Assembly: GCA_035567015.1 (NCBI GenBank)
Contig: DATMPQ010000114.1
Coordinates: forward strand, 1-21,618
Reading direction: 5' to 3'
Length of the DNA: 21,618 bases
DNA from: AV133 sp035567015
GTDB taxonomy: Bacteria; Verrucomicrobiota; Verrucomicrobiia; Chthoniobacterales; UBA10450
The notes beneath the pieces are model-generated. The model saw only the letters and a list, made by a program, of their open reading frames with translations. It searched no databases and was not told the origin of the DNA. The position numbers were made by a program, and so were the translations under genes. Positions within the stretch are counted from its first letter, which is position 1. Each line of letters opens with the position of its first letter. This document shows positions 14,459 through 21,343 of the stretch, in pieces.

Positions 14459-14486
14459 TGACTAACGTTGAATCAAATTAAGTTTC

Positions 14487-14549
14487 GGTAGGAGCGGCGC
14501 TCTGCGGAGCCGGCGAAAATTCATCGGCTCGACGGAATCTCACCCTACC
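14487..14549. repeat. Three-way-junction palindromic element with GGTAGG/CCTACC ends
   Basis: Terminal GGTAGG (14487-14492) and CCTACC (14544-14549) enclose GAGC-GGC-GCTC and a GAGCCG/CGGCTC hairpin with a 12-nt loop. This is the same architecture as 1125-1213 and 2266-2331, with different sequence. It separates ssb from dprA, which are on the same strand, so it may attenuate read-through. Confidence 0.65.
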
Positions 14550-14611
14550 ATCTCCGCAATGCCCAAGACCGAAGTGCCGCTGGTCGACCGCGCGGCAGAT
14601 GCATTGCGAAC

Positions 14612-15082
14612 TCAGAACGGAATTTCGTCCTCGTCCGGCTCAGAAGGTGTGGCCGATTTCGTCGGAGCTGCGGTTGGCTTGCCGCTGGAGCGCGATTGTC
14701 GATCTTCATCGGTGCTTTCGGCGGGACCGCTCGCCCCGGCGCCACTCGGTCTGCTGCCGAGCAACTGCATCGTTTCGCCAACGACGCGAAGCCTCGTTCG
14801 TTTCTGACCAGTTTGCTTGTCGTCCCACGTGTCCATTTGCAGACGGCCTTCGATGAAAATGGGGCGGCCCTTTTTCAAATATTCGCCCGCGATCTCGGCC
14901 AGCCGCGCCCAAAGGACAACATCGACATAAGTGACTTCTTCACGTTTTTCACCGCCCTCGGTTGTGTAAACGCGATTGACCGCAATGCCAAGGTCGCAGA
15001 CTGCGCTTCCCTTGGGCGTGTAGCGCACCTCGGGGTCGCGTGTAAGATTTCCGAGCAGGATGACTTTGTTGAAACTGGCCAT
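14612..15082 (-). CDS. ssb: Single-stranded DNA-binding protein
   Basis: SSB coats single-stranded DNA in replication, repair and recombination. The OB-fold (residues 1-110) is evident from FNKVILLGNLTRDPEVRYT, then VAVN-like AVNRVYTTEGGEK, YVDVVLWARLAEIAGEYL, KKGRPIFIEGRLQMDTWDD and RTRLRVVGETMQLLG. A Ser/Pro/Ala-rich linker (about 112-148) leads to the acidic protein-docking tip DEDEIPF, which is the form expected for interaction with repair partners. It follows rpsF by 18 bp, the widespread S6-SSB arrangement. Confidence 0.97.
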   Translation of the reverse strand: MASFNKVILLGNLTRDPEVRYTPKGSAVCDLGIAVNRVYTTEGGEKREEVTYVDVVLWARLAEIAGEYLKKGRPIFIEGRLQMDTWDDKQTGQKRTRLRVVGETMQLLGSRPSGAGASGPAESTDEDRQSRSSGKPTAAPTKSATPSEPDEDEIPF

Positions 15083-15100
15083 GTCCGCCTTATAGCGAAG

Positions 15101-15430
15101 TTATTTCGCGGGCGCCAACTTTTTCGGCGCCTTCTCTTTCTTTTCCCGCAGGCGCTGGTAGTGCTGGCGATAGACTTCCGGATCGAGCTCAAATTTCGAG
15201 CGTAACTTCGCGACGAGTTGCGGTTCGGCGTGAAAGACAAAGTTCACGTAAAATCCGGAGTCGAGCGGCCCGGCTACATAGGAAAATGGGCGTTTCTCCA
15301 TTTTTTGCACCTGCTCGATTTCGGCGCCTTCCTTTTGAAATTCAGATTCAAGTCGATCGACAATCTCTTTGACGTTGTCTTCCCGGCCCTGGGTATTGAG
15401 CACGAGTAGGGCTTCGTAACGATTTTTCAT
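15101..15430 (-). CDS. rpsF: 30S ribosomal protein bS6
   Basis: bS6 binds the central domain of 16S rRNA together with bS18. The protein starts NRYEALLVLNTQGREDNVKE and contains KMEKRPFSYVAGPLDSGFYV plus FVFHAEPQLVAKLRSKFEL, the standard core. Its C-terminus is a basic Lys/Ala/Pro tail. Its start overlaps the pth stop by 4 bp (ATGA), so pth and rpsF are translationally coupled. No rpsR lies between rpsF and ssb, unlike the arrangement in several other phyla where rpsR follows; it must be elsewhere. Confidence 0.96.
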   Translation of the reverse strand: MKNRYEALLVLNTQGREDNVKEIVDRLESEFQKEGAEIEQVQKMEKRPFSYVAGPLDSGFYVNFVFHAEPQLVAKLRSKFELDPEVYRQHYQRLREKKEKAPKKLAPAK

Positions 15431-16008
15431 GATTCTTCTGCTTGGTTGAAATTGTTCATCGCGGAAACAAGCCCTTTGTCAATCGCCCATTTCACCGCCT
15501 CGGCCGCGCGATCGATTGTCGAAGCAACAAGTGCTTTCTCTTCGTCAAAAAATCGGCTTACCACGTAATCGACTGAGCCATCACGCGGCGGCGCGCCGAT
15601 GCCGATGCGCAGTCGTGGGATCTCCTCGGTGCCGAATTGCGCGAGAATCGATTCGAGGCCGTTGTGGCCACCGGGCCCCCCGCGTGCTCGCACCCGGAGA
15701 CGGCCGAGCGGCAGCGCGAGATCATCGAGCACGATCAAAATTTCCGGCGGCTCGATTTTGTAGAACTGCCCGATCGCACCAAGGGGTTCGCCGCTACGGT
15801 TCATGTAAGTCATCGGCTTTACGAGCAGTGCCTCTCCACATTTAGCTGAGATCGCGCCCCATTCGCTGGACTTTTCCCAGGTCGATCCAACCTGTGCCGC
15901 CAGACGATCGACAACGAGGAAACCGATGTTATGCCGCGTCTCTTCGTACTCGCGGCCAGGATTTCCAAGACCGGCAATCAGACGAATTTGTGGAGTTTTT
16001 TCTTCCAA
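15427..16008 (-). CDS. pth: Peptidyl-tRNA hydrolase
   Basis: Pth cleaves peptidyl-tRNAs released prematurely from ribosomes. Seen are LIAGLGNPGREYEETRHNIG with substrate-binding Asn16 and catalytic His26, KPMTYMNRSGEP with Asn70, LIVLDDLALPLG with the catalytic Asp at 95/96, and the RARGGPGGHNGLESI loop. The 193-residue length is usual. The gene sits between rplY and rpsF; the order rplY-pth is very common in bacteria and supports both calls. The upstream 68 bp to rplY contains no visible terminator. Confidence 0.97.
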   Translation of the reverse strand: MEEKTPQIRLIAGLGNPGREYEETRHNIGFLVVDRLAAQVGSTWEKSSEWGAISAKCGEALLVKPMTYMNRSGEPLGAIGQFYKIEPPEILIVLDDLALPLGRLRVRARGGPGGHNGLESILAQFGTEEIPRLRIGIGAPPRDGSVDYVVSRFFDEEKALVASTIDRAAEAVKWAIDKGLVSAMNNFNQAEES

Positions 16009-16076
16009 ATTCGCTCAATCGAAAATCCAAAATCCAACAACCTCTCCCGAACGAAGCCAAAACGATCCAAAATAGA

Positions 16077-16799
16077 TTACTTCTTCTGCTCTTTTTCTTT
16101 TGCAGCGGCTTTTTCCTTGGGCGCAGTTTCTTTCGCAGCCGGCGCAGCAGTCTCGCCTTCTTCTTTCTTCTCCTTAATCACTTCTGGCCCAGCCGCAGCG
16201 GCTTCGGCCTCAGCGACCACAGGTTCCTCTTCAACCACGGGAGCGAGAACAGAAAATGCCGTCAAATCTGGCAGCACTCTCGACGTGACTCCCGGTGGTA
16301 ATTGGATCTGACGCACGTGAATGGAGTCGCCAATATTCAACGCCGAGACATCGACGGTTATCCGGTCGGGCAAGTCACGCGGGAGACATTCAATTGCGAG
16401 CGAACGCAAACTCTGTTCGAGCAAGCCGCCAAAGTTTTTGACGCCATTGGCGATGCCGAGCGCCTCCAACGGCACATCGGCTTGAATCGTCTCATCCATC
16501 GACACGGCGTGAAAATCGACATGCAAAACGTCGCTCCCAACCGGCGAGTGCTGAATTTCCTTCACCAACGCCATGCGATTCGATTTCTCGCCGTCGATCT
16601 CGAGCTCGACGAGAATGTTTTCGCCGGAAGCGTGGCTCAACATCGCATCGATGTCGCGCGCCGAGAGCTGCAACGGCTGCGGTTTATCTTTCCCGCCGTA
16701 AATAATCGCGGGAACGGCGCCGCGCGCTTTCAATTTGCGCACCGCCGACCGGCCGGTGGCCGTCCGCCGCTCGGCTTTCAGTTTAACTTGTTTTGCCAT
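16077..16799 (-). CDS. rplY: 50S ribosomal protein bL25 (general stress protein CTC form)
   Basis: bL25/CTC binds 5S rRNA. The N-terminal 5S-binding domain (about 1-95) shows VKLKAERRTATGRSAVRKLK, GAVPAIIYGG and LVKEIQHSPVGSDVLHVDFH. The C-terminal TL5-like domain (100-190) contains IQADVPLEALGIANGVKNFG, PRDLPDRITVDVSALNIGD and IQLPPGVT. A long Glu/Ala/Lys-rich low-complexity tail follows to the end. The frame is open to 16850, but MAKQVKLKAERR at 16799 matches family starts and has AGGAAAG 5 nt upstream, so I chose it. The start overlaps the prs 3' end by 17 bp. Confidence 0.94.
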   Translation of the reverse strand: MAKQVKLKAERRTATGRSAVRKLKARGAVPAIIYGGKDKPQPLQLSARDIDAMLSHASGENILVELEIDGEKSNRMALVKEIQHSPVGSDVLHVDFHAVSMDETIQADVPLEALGIANGVKNFGGLLEQSLRSLAIECLPRDLPDRITVDVSALNIGDSIHVRQIQLPPGVTSRVLPDLTAFSVLAPVVEEEPVVAEAEAAAAGPEVIKEKKEEGETAAPAAKETAPKEKAAAKEKEQKK

Positions 16800-17763
16800 T
16801 TTCTTTCCTGCCGTTGTCGATCTTAAACAGCGACGAAACCGACTCATCATTGTGAATCCGCTTCATCCCTTCGCCGAGAAGCTCGGAGACGCAGAGCACC
16901 GTGGTCTTAAATCCATCCACTACCCGCACCGGTGTGCTGTTAGTCGTAACTAATTCCTCGATTTTCGATTTTTGCAACCGAGGAATCGCAACATCGACAA
17001 GGACCGCGTGCGAAACGCCGGCGTAAATCTCCAGTGCCCCGCGTTTCCTCATAAGCTCTGCCGCGGAAGTCAGCGTCCCAGCCGTTTCGGTCAGATCGTC
17101 AACCAGGAGCACATCGCGATCTTCCACTTCACCGATCAGATAAAGCGCGTCGGTCTCGGTGGCGCTGCGGCGTTCCTTTGCCACAATCGCGAGGTTTGCC
17201 CCGAGGGCGTGCGCATAGGCCGACGCCATTTTCAGTCCGCCGACATCTGGAGAAACCACCACTGTCTTTCGCGTGAGCCGCTGCCGGAGATACTTGATCA
17301 ACACCGGCAGCGAATAGAGGTGATCGACCGGGATATCGAAAAAGCCCTGCACTTGTTGGGCGTGCAGATCCATGGTCAGAACACGATCCACACCGGAGGC
17401 GAGAAGAAGATTCGCCACGAGCTTCGCCGTAATTGGAACGCGCGGCTGGTCTTTCCGGTCCTGGCGCGCGTATCCAAAGAAGGGAATAACCGCCGTGATC
17501 CGATCGGCGCTGGCCCGCCGTGCGGCGTCAACCATAATTAGCAGCTCCATCAAGTGCTGATTGGTCGGAGGGCAGGTTGGTTGAATGATGAAAACATCAT
17601 GGCCCCGAATGTTTTCCTCGATTCGAACGTAGGTCTCGCCGTCGGGAAAGGAGCTGATGGTGGCCTGTCCGAGCGGTACACCGATGTATCTGCAAATGCG
17701 CAGCGCCAGCTCGCGGTTGGCTGAACCGCTAAAAACCTTCATCTCGGGTTGACGCGCAAACAT
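16783..17763 (-). CDS. prs: Ribose-phosphate pyrophosphokinase (PRPP synthetase)
   Basis: Prs makes PRPP from ribose 5-phosphate and ATP, feeding nucleotide, histidine, tryptophan and NAD synthesis. Motifs visible are FSGSANRELALRI, SSFPDGETYVRIEENIRGHD, IPFFGYARQDRKDQPR, LTMDLHAQQVQGFFDIPVDH, VVSPDVGGLKMA and the PRPP-binding LLVDDLTETAGTL. The last reads TET where most enzymes have IDT, a mild variation. The C-terminus, SLFKIDNGRKENGKTS, is slightly longer than usual and overlaps the rplY start. ATG at 17763 gives MFARQPEMKVFSGSA; the ATG at 17742 (MKVFSGSAN) matches relatives better and is a real alternative. It is the first gene of the run down to ssb. Confidence 0.95.
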   Translation of the reverse strand: MFARQPEMKVFSGSANRELALRICRYIGVPLGQATISSFPDGETYVRIEENIRGHDVFIIQPTCPPTNQHLMELLIMVDAARRASADRITAVIPFFGYARQDRKDQPRVPITAKLVANLLLASGVDRVLTMDLHAQQVQGFFDIPVDHLYSLPVLIKYLRQRLTRKTVVVSPDVGGLKMASAYAHALGANLAIVAKERRSATETDALYLIGEVEDRDVLLVDDLTETAGTLTSAAELMRKRGALEIYAGVSHAVLVDVAIPRLQKSKIEELVTTNSTPVRVVDGFKTTVLCVSELLGEGMKRIHNDESVSSLFKIDNGRKENGKTS

Positions 17764-17797
17764 TGAAGCCGGCTAACTTAGGCGCGCACGAACGACA

Positions 17798-17821
17798 TTG
17801 GCAATCTTCAAAACTTGCCAA
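17798..17821. promoter_or_regulatory. Perfect inverted repeat between divergent prs and desaturase genes (candidate operator)
   Basis: TTGGCAA (17798-17804) and TTGCCAA (17815-17821) are exact reverse complements separated by 10 nt. The site lies in the 98-bp divergent intergenic region, 35 bp before prs and 41 bp before the desaturase. The size and symmetry suit a dimeric repressor, but no regulator gene is adjacent. Confidence 0.45.
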
Positions 17822-17861
17822 CCAGCATTTCTTCCACGATTAATTTTCCCCACCTTCGCGC

Positions 17862-18827
17862 ATGAACAACGCTGACGCCATCCGAGTAGAACGGCCCACG
17901 ACCAAATCAAAGGTTTTCGCGCACACGCGCTGGGATGCGGTTCCGGCCCTGGCGAGCCTATTCCATCTCGCTTACTTTTTCGCGCTCTTCTTCCTTTACC
18001 CACGCACGCCGCTTTGGACGATGCTCATTCTCGGCTTCATCTACTCGCTGATGGTAAACGCGAACATCAACGGCATCGGACACAACTTCATCCACAATCC
18101 ATTCTTCCGTTCGTCGCTCCTCAATCGGCTTTTTGGAATCATGCAGTCGGTCGCGTGTTGTTTTTCGCAGACCTACTACGATGCCGTCCACATGCAGCAT
18201 CACAAAGGCAACGCCGATCGGCCCGATGAGAACGGCGAGACCATCGATTGGATTTCGATTTACAAGCACGGCCATGACGGCGAAGCCGAAAATCCGTGGA
18301 GCTATGTGTTTCTCAGTTTTTTCCGAGATGATGTTGGAGCGATTCGGAAGGAATTGCGCAAGCGCGGCCGTCGCGAGCTGATTTGGGGAAATGTCGAGCT
18401 GGCGGCATTTGCCACCACCCTCTTCGTCATATTTCTATTCAATTGGCGCTACATCATCTTTTATTTCTTGCCGTTCTTTTATCTCGGTCACTGTTTCAGC
18501 TATCTAAACGGTTACTTCCGGCATTATGGCGCTAATCCTGATAAACCGATCGCATGGGGTGTGAGCAGCTACGGGAAAATTTACAATTGGCTTTTCTTCT
18601 TCAATGGCTACCACGCCGAACATCATTTTCGGCCAAAGGTGCACTGGACGAAAATAGAAGCGTTTCGCCGGCAAATCGCCGAATTGCAGAAGCGAGAAGG
18701 CGTGCGCGTGATCAGACGCGCGCACATGCTTGGCTTTCTTGATCCTGATTTGCCGAAGCGGAAGACAGGTGTCTCCGCCGTTATGGCAGACGTGCGCCTC
18801 GCGCGTCATGACAGATCGACAGGCTAG
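17862..18827 (+). CDS. Membrane fatty acid desaturase family protein
   Basis: This is an integral-membrane di-iron desaturase/hydroxylase. The three histidine boxes are complete: HNFIH (74-78), HMQHH (110-114) and YHAEHH (His251, 254, 255). Hydrophobic segments lie at about 29-46, 52-68, 91-104, 180-196 and 198-214, fitting membrane hairpins with the boxes on the cytoplasmic side. The substrate cannot be told from sequence: acyl chains, carotenoids and sphingoid bases are all possible in this superfamily. The C-terminal last residues, DRSTG, are encoded by the start of the dispersed repeat at 18817-18867, which also supplies the TAG, so the native end may once have been different. It is divergent from prs across a candidate operator. 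Confidence 0.9.
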   Translation: MNNADAIRVERPTTKSKVFAHTRWDAVPALASLFHLAYFFALFFLYPRTPLWTMLILGFIYSLMVNANINGIGHNFIHNPFFRSSLLNRLFGIMQSVACCFSQTYYDAVHMQHHKGNADRPDENGETIDWISIYKHGHDGEAENPWSYVFLSFFRDDVGAIRKELRKRGRRELIWGNVELAAFATTLFVIFLFNWRYIIFYFLPFFYLGHCFSYLNGYFRHYGANPDKPIAWGVSSYGKIYNWLFFFNGYHAEHHFRPKVHWTKIEAFRRQIAELQKREGVRVIRRAHMLGFLDPDLPKRKTGVSAVMADVRLARHDRSTG

Positions 18828-18867
18828 GAAGCCTGTCTGCTATAACAGCCAAGGACGGCTATTTTCC
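18817..18867. repeat. Dispersed double-hairpin repeat (CGACAGGCT family), copy 2
   Basis: The element has GACAGGCT-AGGA-AGCCTGTC as one perfect 8-bp stem, then ACAGCC-AAGGAC-GGCT as a second, and ends TTTTCC. It matches 4322-4370 closely. Both convergent genes end inside it: the desaturase TAG at 18825-18827 and the coiled-coil gene TAG (minus strand) at 18859-18861. It is a plausible bidirectional terminator. Confidence 0.75.
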
Positions 18868-19143
18868 AAAGCTCGCGCGCAATCTCTCTTTCTTCGCCTC
18901 GTAATCTTCCCGCAGACGCGCGATTTCAGAGGTGAGTTGCTTCTCCAGCTTCTCCACGTCCTCAAGGTTTCCAGCCGTTTGCGCTTTGCGAATCTCGTCG
19001 CGCAGGAACAATTCCCTCTCTGCCATCTTCGCCCGGCAAGTTGAGTCAACCTCCGCGAGCTCCTTTTTTTGGTCCTCGCTCAGCGCAATAGTTGGCTGAG
19101 TTTTCTCCAGCCGTTCCATTGCCAGTTCGTAAGCGGATTTCAT
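18859..19143 (-). CDS. Small coiled-coil protein, uncharacterised
   Basis: The 94-residue product begins MKSAYELAMERLEKTQPTIA and is almost entirely charged helix afterwards, with heptad-like runs such as FLRDEIRKAQTAGNLEDVEK and EIARLREDYEAKKERLRASF. It has no signal peptide or membrane segment. I recall similar small MKSAYELAMERLxK proteins in Verrucomicrobia and relatives but know no function. The frame runs upstream to 19221, but the ATG at 19141-19143 is favoured because the upstream codons are a palindromic GC-rich stretch. Immediately upstream, TTGTCGATCTT occurs twice 16 bp apart (19143-19153 and 19159-19169). It is convergent with the desaturase and divergent from the HAD gene. Confidence 0.8.
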   Translation of the reverse strand: MKSAYELAMERLEKTQPTIALSEDQKKELAEVDSTCRAKMAERELFLRDEIRKAQTAGNLEDVEKLEKQLTSEIARLREDYEAKKERLRASFGK

Positions 19144-19171
19144 TGTCGATCTTGTTCTTGTCGATCTTAGC

Positions 19172-19202
19172 CCGCCTGTCCGCCGGAGCAAGGCGAAGGC
19201 GG
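19172..19202. repeat. Small inverted repeat in a divergent spacer
   Basis: CCGCCT (19172-19177) and AGGCGG (19197-19202) flank a GC-rich loop with further partial pairing (CCGCC/GGCG). It lies between the coiled-coil gene and the HAD gene. Its function is unknown; it may be another dispersed palindrome. Confidence 0.4.
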
Positions 19203-19239
19203 ATTGCGTTTGCGAAATCAATTCCTAAGTTAGTATGCG

Positions 19240-20019
19240 ATGTCTCCCGAAATTCGCCTTCTCAGCATCGATTTCGATGGAACGCTTGTCTCGCGCGTGA
19301 ACGAGCCGGTACTCGACGACCGCTGCACGAGATTGATTCGCGATTTACAAAAAGATGGCGTGCTCTTTGCCATCAATACCGGGCGTTCGGTTAATCTGCT
19401 CGAATCCGGCCTGACCGACTTCTCATTTCCGATGCGGCCAAACTTCATCCTGACGAGCGAGCGCGATGTTTTTCGTCCGGGGCAAAACGGAGAACCGTGG
19501 GAAGCCTTCGGCGACTGGAATCAACGCTGCGCGCGCGAACACGCCGAGCTTTTCACTTCGGCTTCGTCCGTGATCGCGGAGATAATCGATTTCGTGAACC
19601 AAAAGACGAAAGCACGCGTGATTTACGAGTCAGAAGGTCCAGTCGGCGTTGTTGCCTCGAGCGATGAAGAGATGGATCGCGTGACGAGATTCATCGACGA
19701 AACACGGACCAAACAACCGAAATTCAATTACCAACGCAACACCGTTTATCTTCGTTTTTGTCACGCCGATTATCACAAGGGCGCGGCACTCGGCGAGCTC
19801 TCCCGGTTAATCGATATTCCGCGCGAAAATATTTTCGCCGTGGGCGATCATCACAACGACATCTCGATGCTGGACGGCCAATACGCGCAATTTCCCGCTT
19901 GCCCTGCCAACGCGATTCCCGAAGTCAAAAACGCCGTGCGCGCCGCAGGCGGCTACGTCGCCCAAACCAATCATAGCGCCGGCGTCTATGAGGCGTTACG
20001 CCATTTTACAAAATTTTAA
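19240..20019 (+). CDS. HAD-superfamily phosphatase, Cof/IIB type
   Basis: Cof-type HAD phosphatases dephosphorylate sugar phosphates, phosphonates or cofactor intermediates in the cytosol. The catalytic motifs are intact: SIDFDGTL with nucleophile Asp11 and Asp13, INTGRS (motif II), YHKGAAL with Lys180, and AVGDHHNDISML with Asp203 and Asp207. The insertion between motifs II and III (about 60-165) is the alpha/beta cap of class IIB. The 259 residues fit the family. The last residues, HFTKF, precede the stop by a short A/T-rich stretch, and a 12-bp-stem hairpin begins 2 bp after the stop. The substrate cannot be inferred. Confidence 0.92.
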   Translation: MSPEIRLLSIDFDGTLVSRVNEPVLDDRCTRLIRDLQKDGVLFAINTGRSVNLLESGLTDFSFPMRPNFILTSERDVFRPGQNGEPWEAFGDWNQRCAREHAELFTSASSVIAEIIDFVNQKTKARVIYESEGPVGVVASSDEEMDRVTRFIDETRTKQPKFNYQRNTVYLRFCHADYHKGAALGELSRLIDIPRENIFAVGDHHNDISMLDGQYAQFPACPANAIPEVKNAVRAAGGYVAQTNHSAGVYEALRHFTKF

Positions 20020-20020
20020 C

Positions 20021-20073
20021 CGCGGATTTCGCAGATAACGCGGATGCCGGAACTCCAATGCGCGAAATCCGCG
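20021..20073. terminator. Long-stem inverted repeat between convergent genes (terminator-like, dispersed repeat)
   Basis: CGCGGATTTCGC (20021-20032) and GCGAAATCCGCG (20062-20073) form a perfect 12-bp stem with a 29-nt loop, 2 bp after the HAD stop. No U-tract follows, so intrinsic termination is uncertain. The remaining bases to 20171 show no gene; they end in a G/C run before the convergent membrane-protein stop. Confidence 0.6.
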
Positions 20074-20171
20074 TAATCCCCGGTTGTTCTGGCTGTAGCG
20101 GCACTTTGTGAGCGTCTCATGAATTCATCCGGCGGGCGTAGACCCCCCCGCTGCAAATCCGTTTCCACGCT

Positions 20172-20921
20172 TCAACGTTTTAACACTTCAACGTCCGCGA
20201 CGGCGAGCGCCAGCGGCGCGTCGGCTTCGATTTTTCCAGCGAACTGGTTCGTCATGTAAGTCAAAAGCAAGACCCAAAATGAAAGTGCGAATCCGAAGAG
20301 CGGAAACTGCAACGCGAGCGGCAACGAATAAATAATCGCCATTAGCGGAATCCAAACCGCCCATGTGGCCAGGAGCGTGGGAATGATTTTGTCCCGATAG
20401 TGGTTCCACGTCACCAGCTCGCGCACGGGATCCATTGAGACGCGGCTATTTTTCCACTCGTAGGTGAGGACGCCGAACGGTACCGCAAAAAATGGGTTGT
20501 AGCCGAACTGATCGATACAAATCTTCGCGGCCACAACCGGCAGCGTCACGACATCGCCCAACAAGGCCGCTTCGCCGCGGTACAAAAGATCGACCAACGA
20601 CCCGTCGAATCCCCAGACCGGAATCGTAAAGAGCAAGTTACGGACGTTTCGACGACTCGGTCGACCACCCTGAAAAAACAAAATGAGAAATAATTCCGGA
20701 ATGATCGCGCCGGCGGTAATCGATGCCGCAAGCACAAGCGGCAAGCCGTGCGTGCGCTTGAACTCTGCAAACTTGTTCAGTGCGTCCGCAATCGACGAGT
20801 TTGTGTAGTAAGCGACCAGCAATCCGAGCGTGATCGCTTGAATGACCAGCGCCGGAATCGCATTCGCGCGCGCCGCTTCCCAGCCGAGCGTCAGAGGCGT
20901 GCGCGATTTCCCCGAGGTCAT
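20172..20921 (-). CDS. Polytopic membrane protein, possibly Mpv17/PMP22-like
   Basis: The 249-residue protein has hydrophobic segments at roughly 22-40, 60-83, 94-106, 120-135, 143-155, 183-203 and 209-230. No signal peptide cleavage is apparent. A middle stretch DQFGYNPFFAVPFGVLTYEW and the later IPTLLATWAVWIPLMAIIYS followed by LPLALQFPLF resemble, in order and spacing, the DQ...P and W...WP...N..vP pattern of Mpv17/PMP22 proteins, which are mainly eukaryotic organelle membrane proteins. This is a tentative pattern match. The start at 20921 gives MTSGKSRTPLTLGWEAARAN, a plausible cytosolic start. It is convergent with the HAD gene and 71 bp downstream of the small lipoprotein gene. Confidence 0.75.
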   Translation of the reverse strand: MTSGKSRTPLTLGWEAARANAIPALVIQAITLGLLVAYYTNSSIADALNKFAEFKRTHGLPLVLAASITAGAIIPELFLILFFQGGRPSRRNVRNLLFTIPVWGFDGSLVDLLYRGEAALLGDVVTLPVVAAKICIDQFGYNPFFAVPFGVLTYEWKNSRVSMDPVRELVTWNHYRDKIIPTLLATWAVWIPLMAIIYSLPLALQFPLFGFALSFWVLLLTYMTNQFAGKIEADAPLALAVADVEVLKR

Positions 20922-20992
20922 CTCCGAATCTCAATGTAACGTGAGACTAGCACGCATGCGCCGCCCTCGCCGCGACTAACGTCCTACAAAAC

Positions 20993-21202
20993 CTACCAGC
21001 GAACGCTCGCGTTCGGTCCGGTCGCCCCGGGGGCGAGGCCTCCGTCGTCGGACACTTTTTCCCCGGGAACGGCGCCAGCGCCCTGCGCGTTGGCATCAGG
21101 CTGCTCAGTCATGATCTCCTGCCGCGGCGTCGACGCGCAGCCGGTGAAGAAGAATATGAATAACACGAAAAGCACTGATTGTGCGACCAGCTTTTTCCTC
21201 AT
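20993..21202 (-). CDS. Small lipoprotein
   Basis: From the ATG at 21200-21202 the product is 69 residues: MRKKLVAQSVLFVLFIFFFT then GCAS, a textbook lipoprotein signal with the acylated Cys at 22. The mature part is short, Gly/Ala/Pro/Asp-rich and probably disordered, ending GATGPNASVRW. The frame is open upstream to 21397, but that extension runs antisense into rlmN and lacks any recognisable domain, so I rejected it. Its function is unknown. It is divergent from rlmN. Confidence 0.72.
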   Translation of the reverse strand: MRKKLVAQSVLFVLFIFFFTGCASTPRQEIMTEQPDANAQGAGAVPGEKVSDDGGLAPGATGPNASVRW

Positions 21203-21343
21203 GTAGACGAACTTTCTCCCGCGCGCGGGGTCGGGCAAGCTGAAAAAGCAGCGCCAGCCTCCGCCTTGCGGCCAGCTCCGCATTCGCAAGCCAGATGCAT
21301 GCGCTACTCTTTGCCGGGTTGTGACACTGCCGTAAATTGCCTC

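Noticed and set aside
16800..16850. N-terminal extension of bL25
   Set aside because: The extra 17 codons overlap prs further and do not resemble bL25; MAKQVKLK has a Shine-Dalgarno and matches the family.
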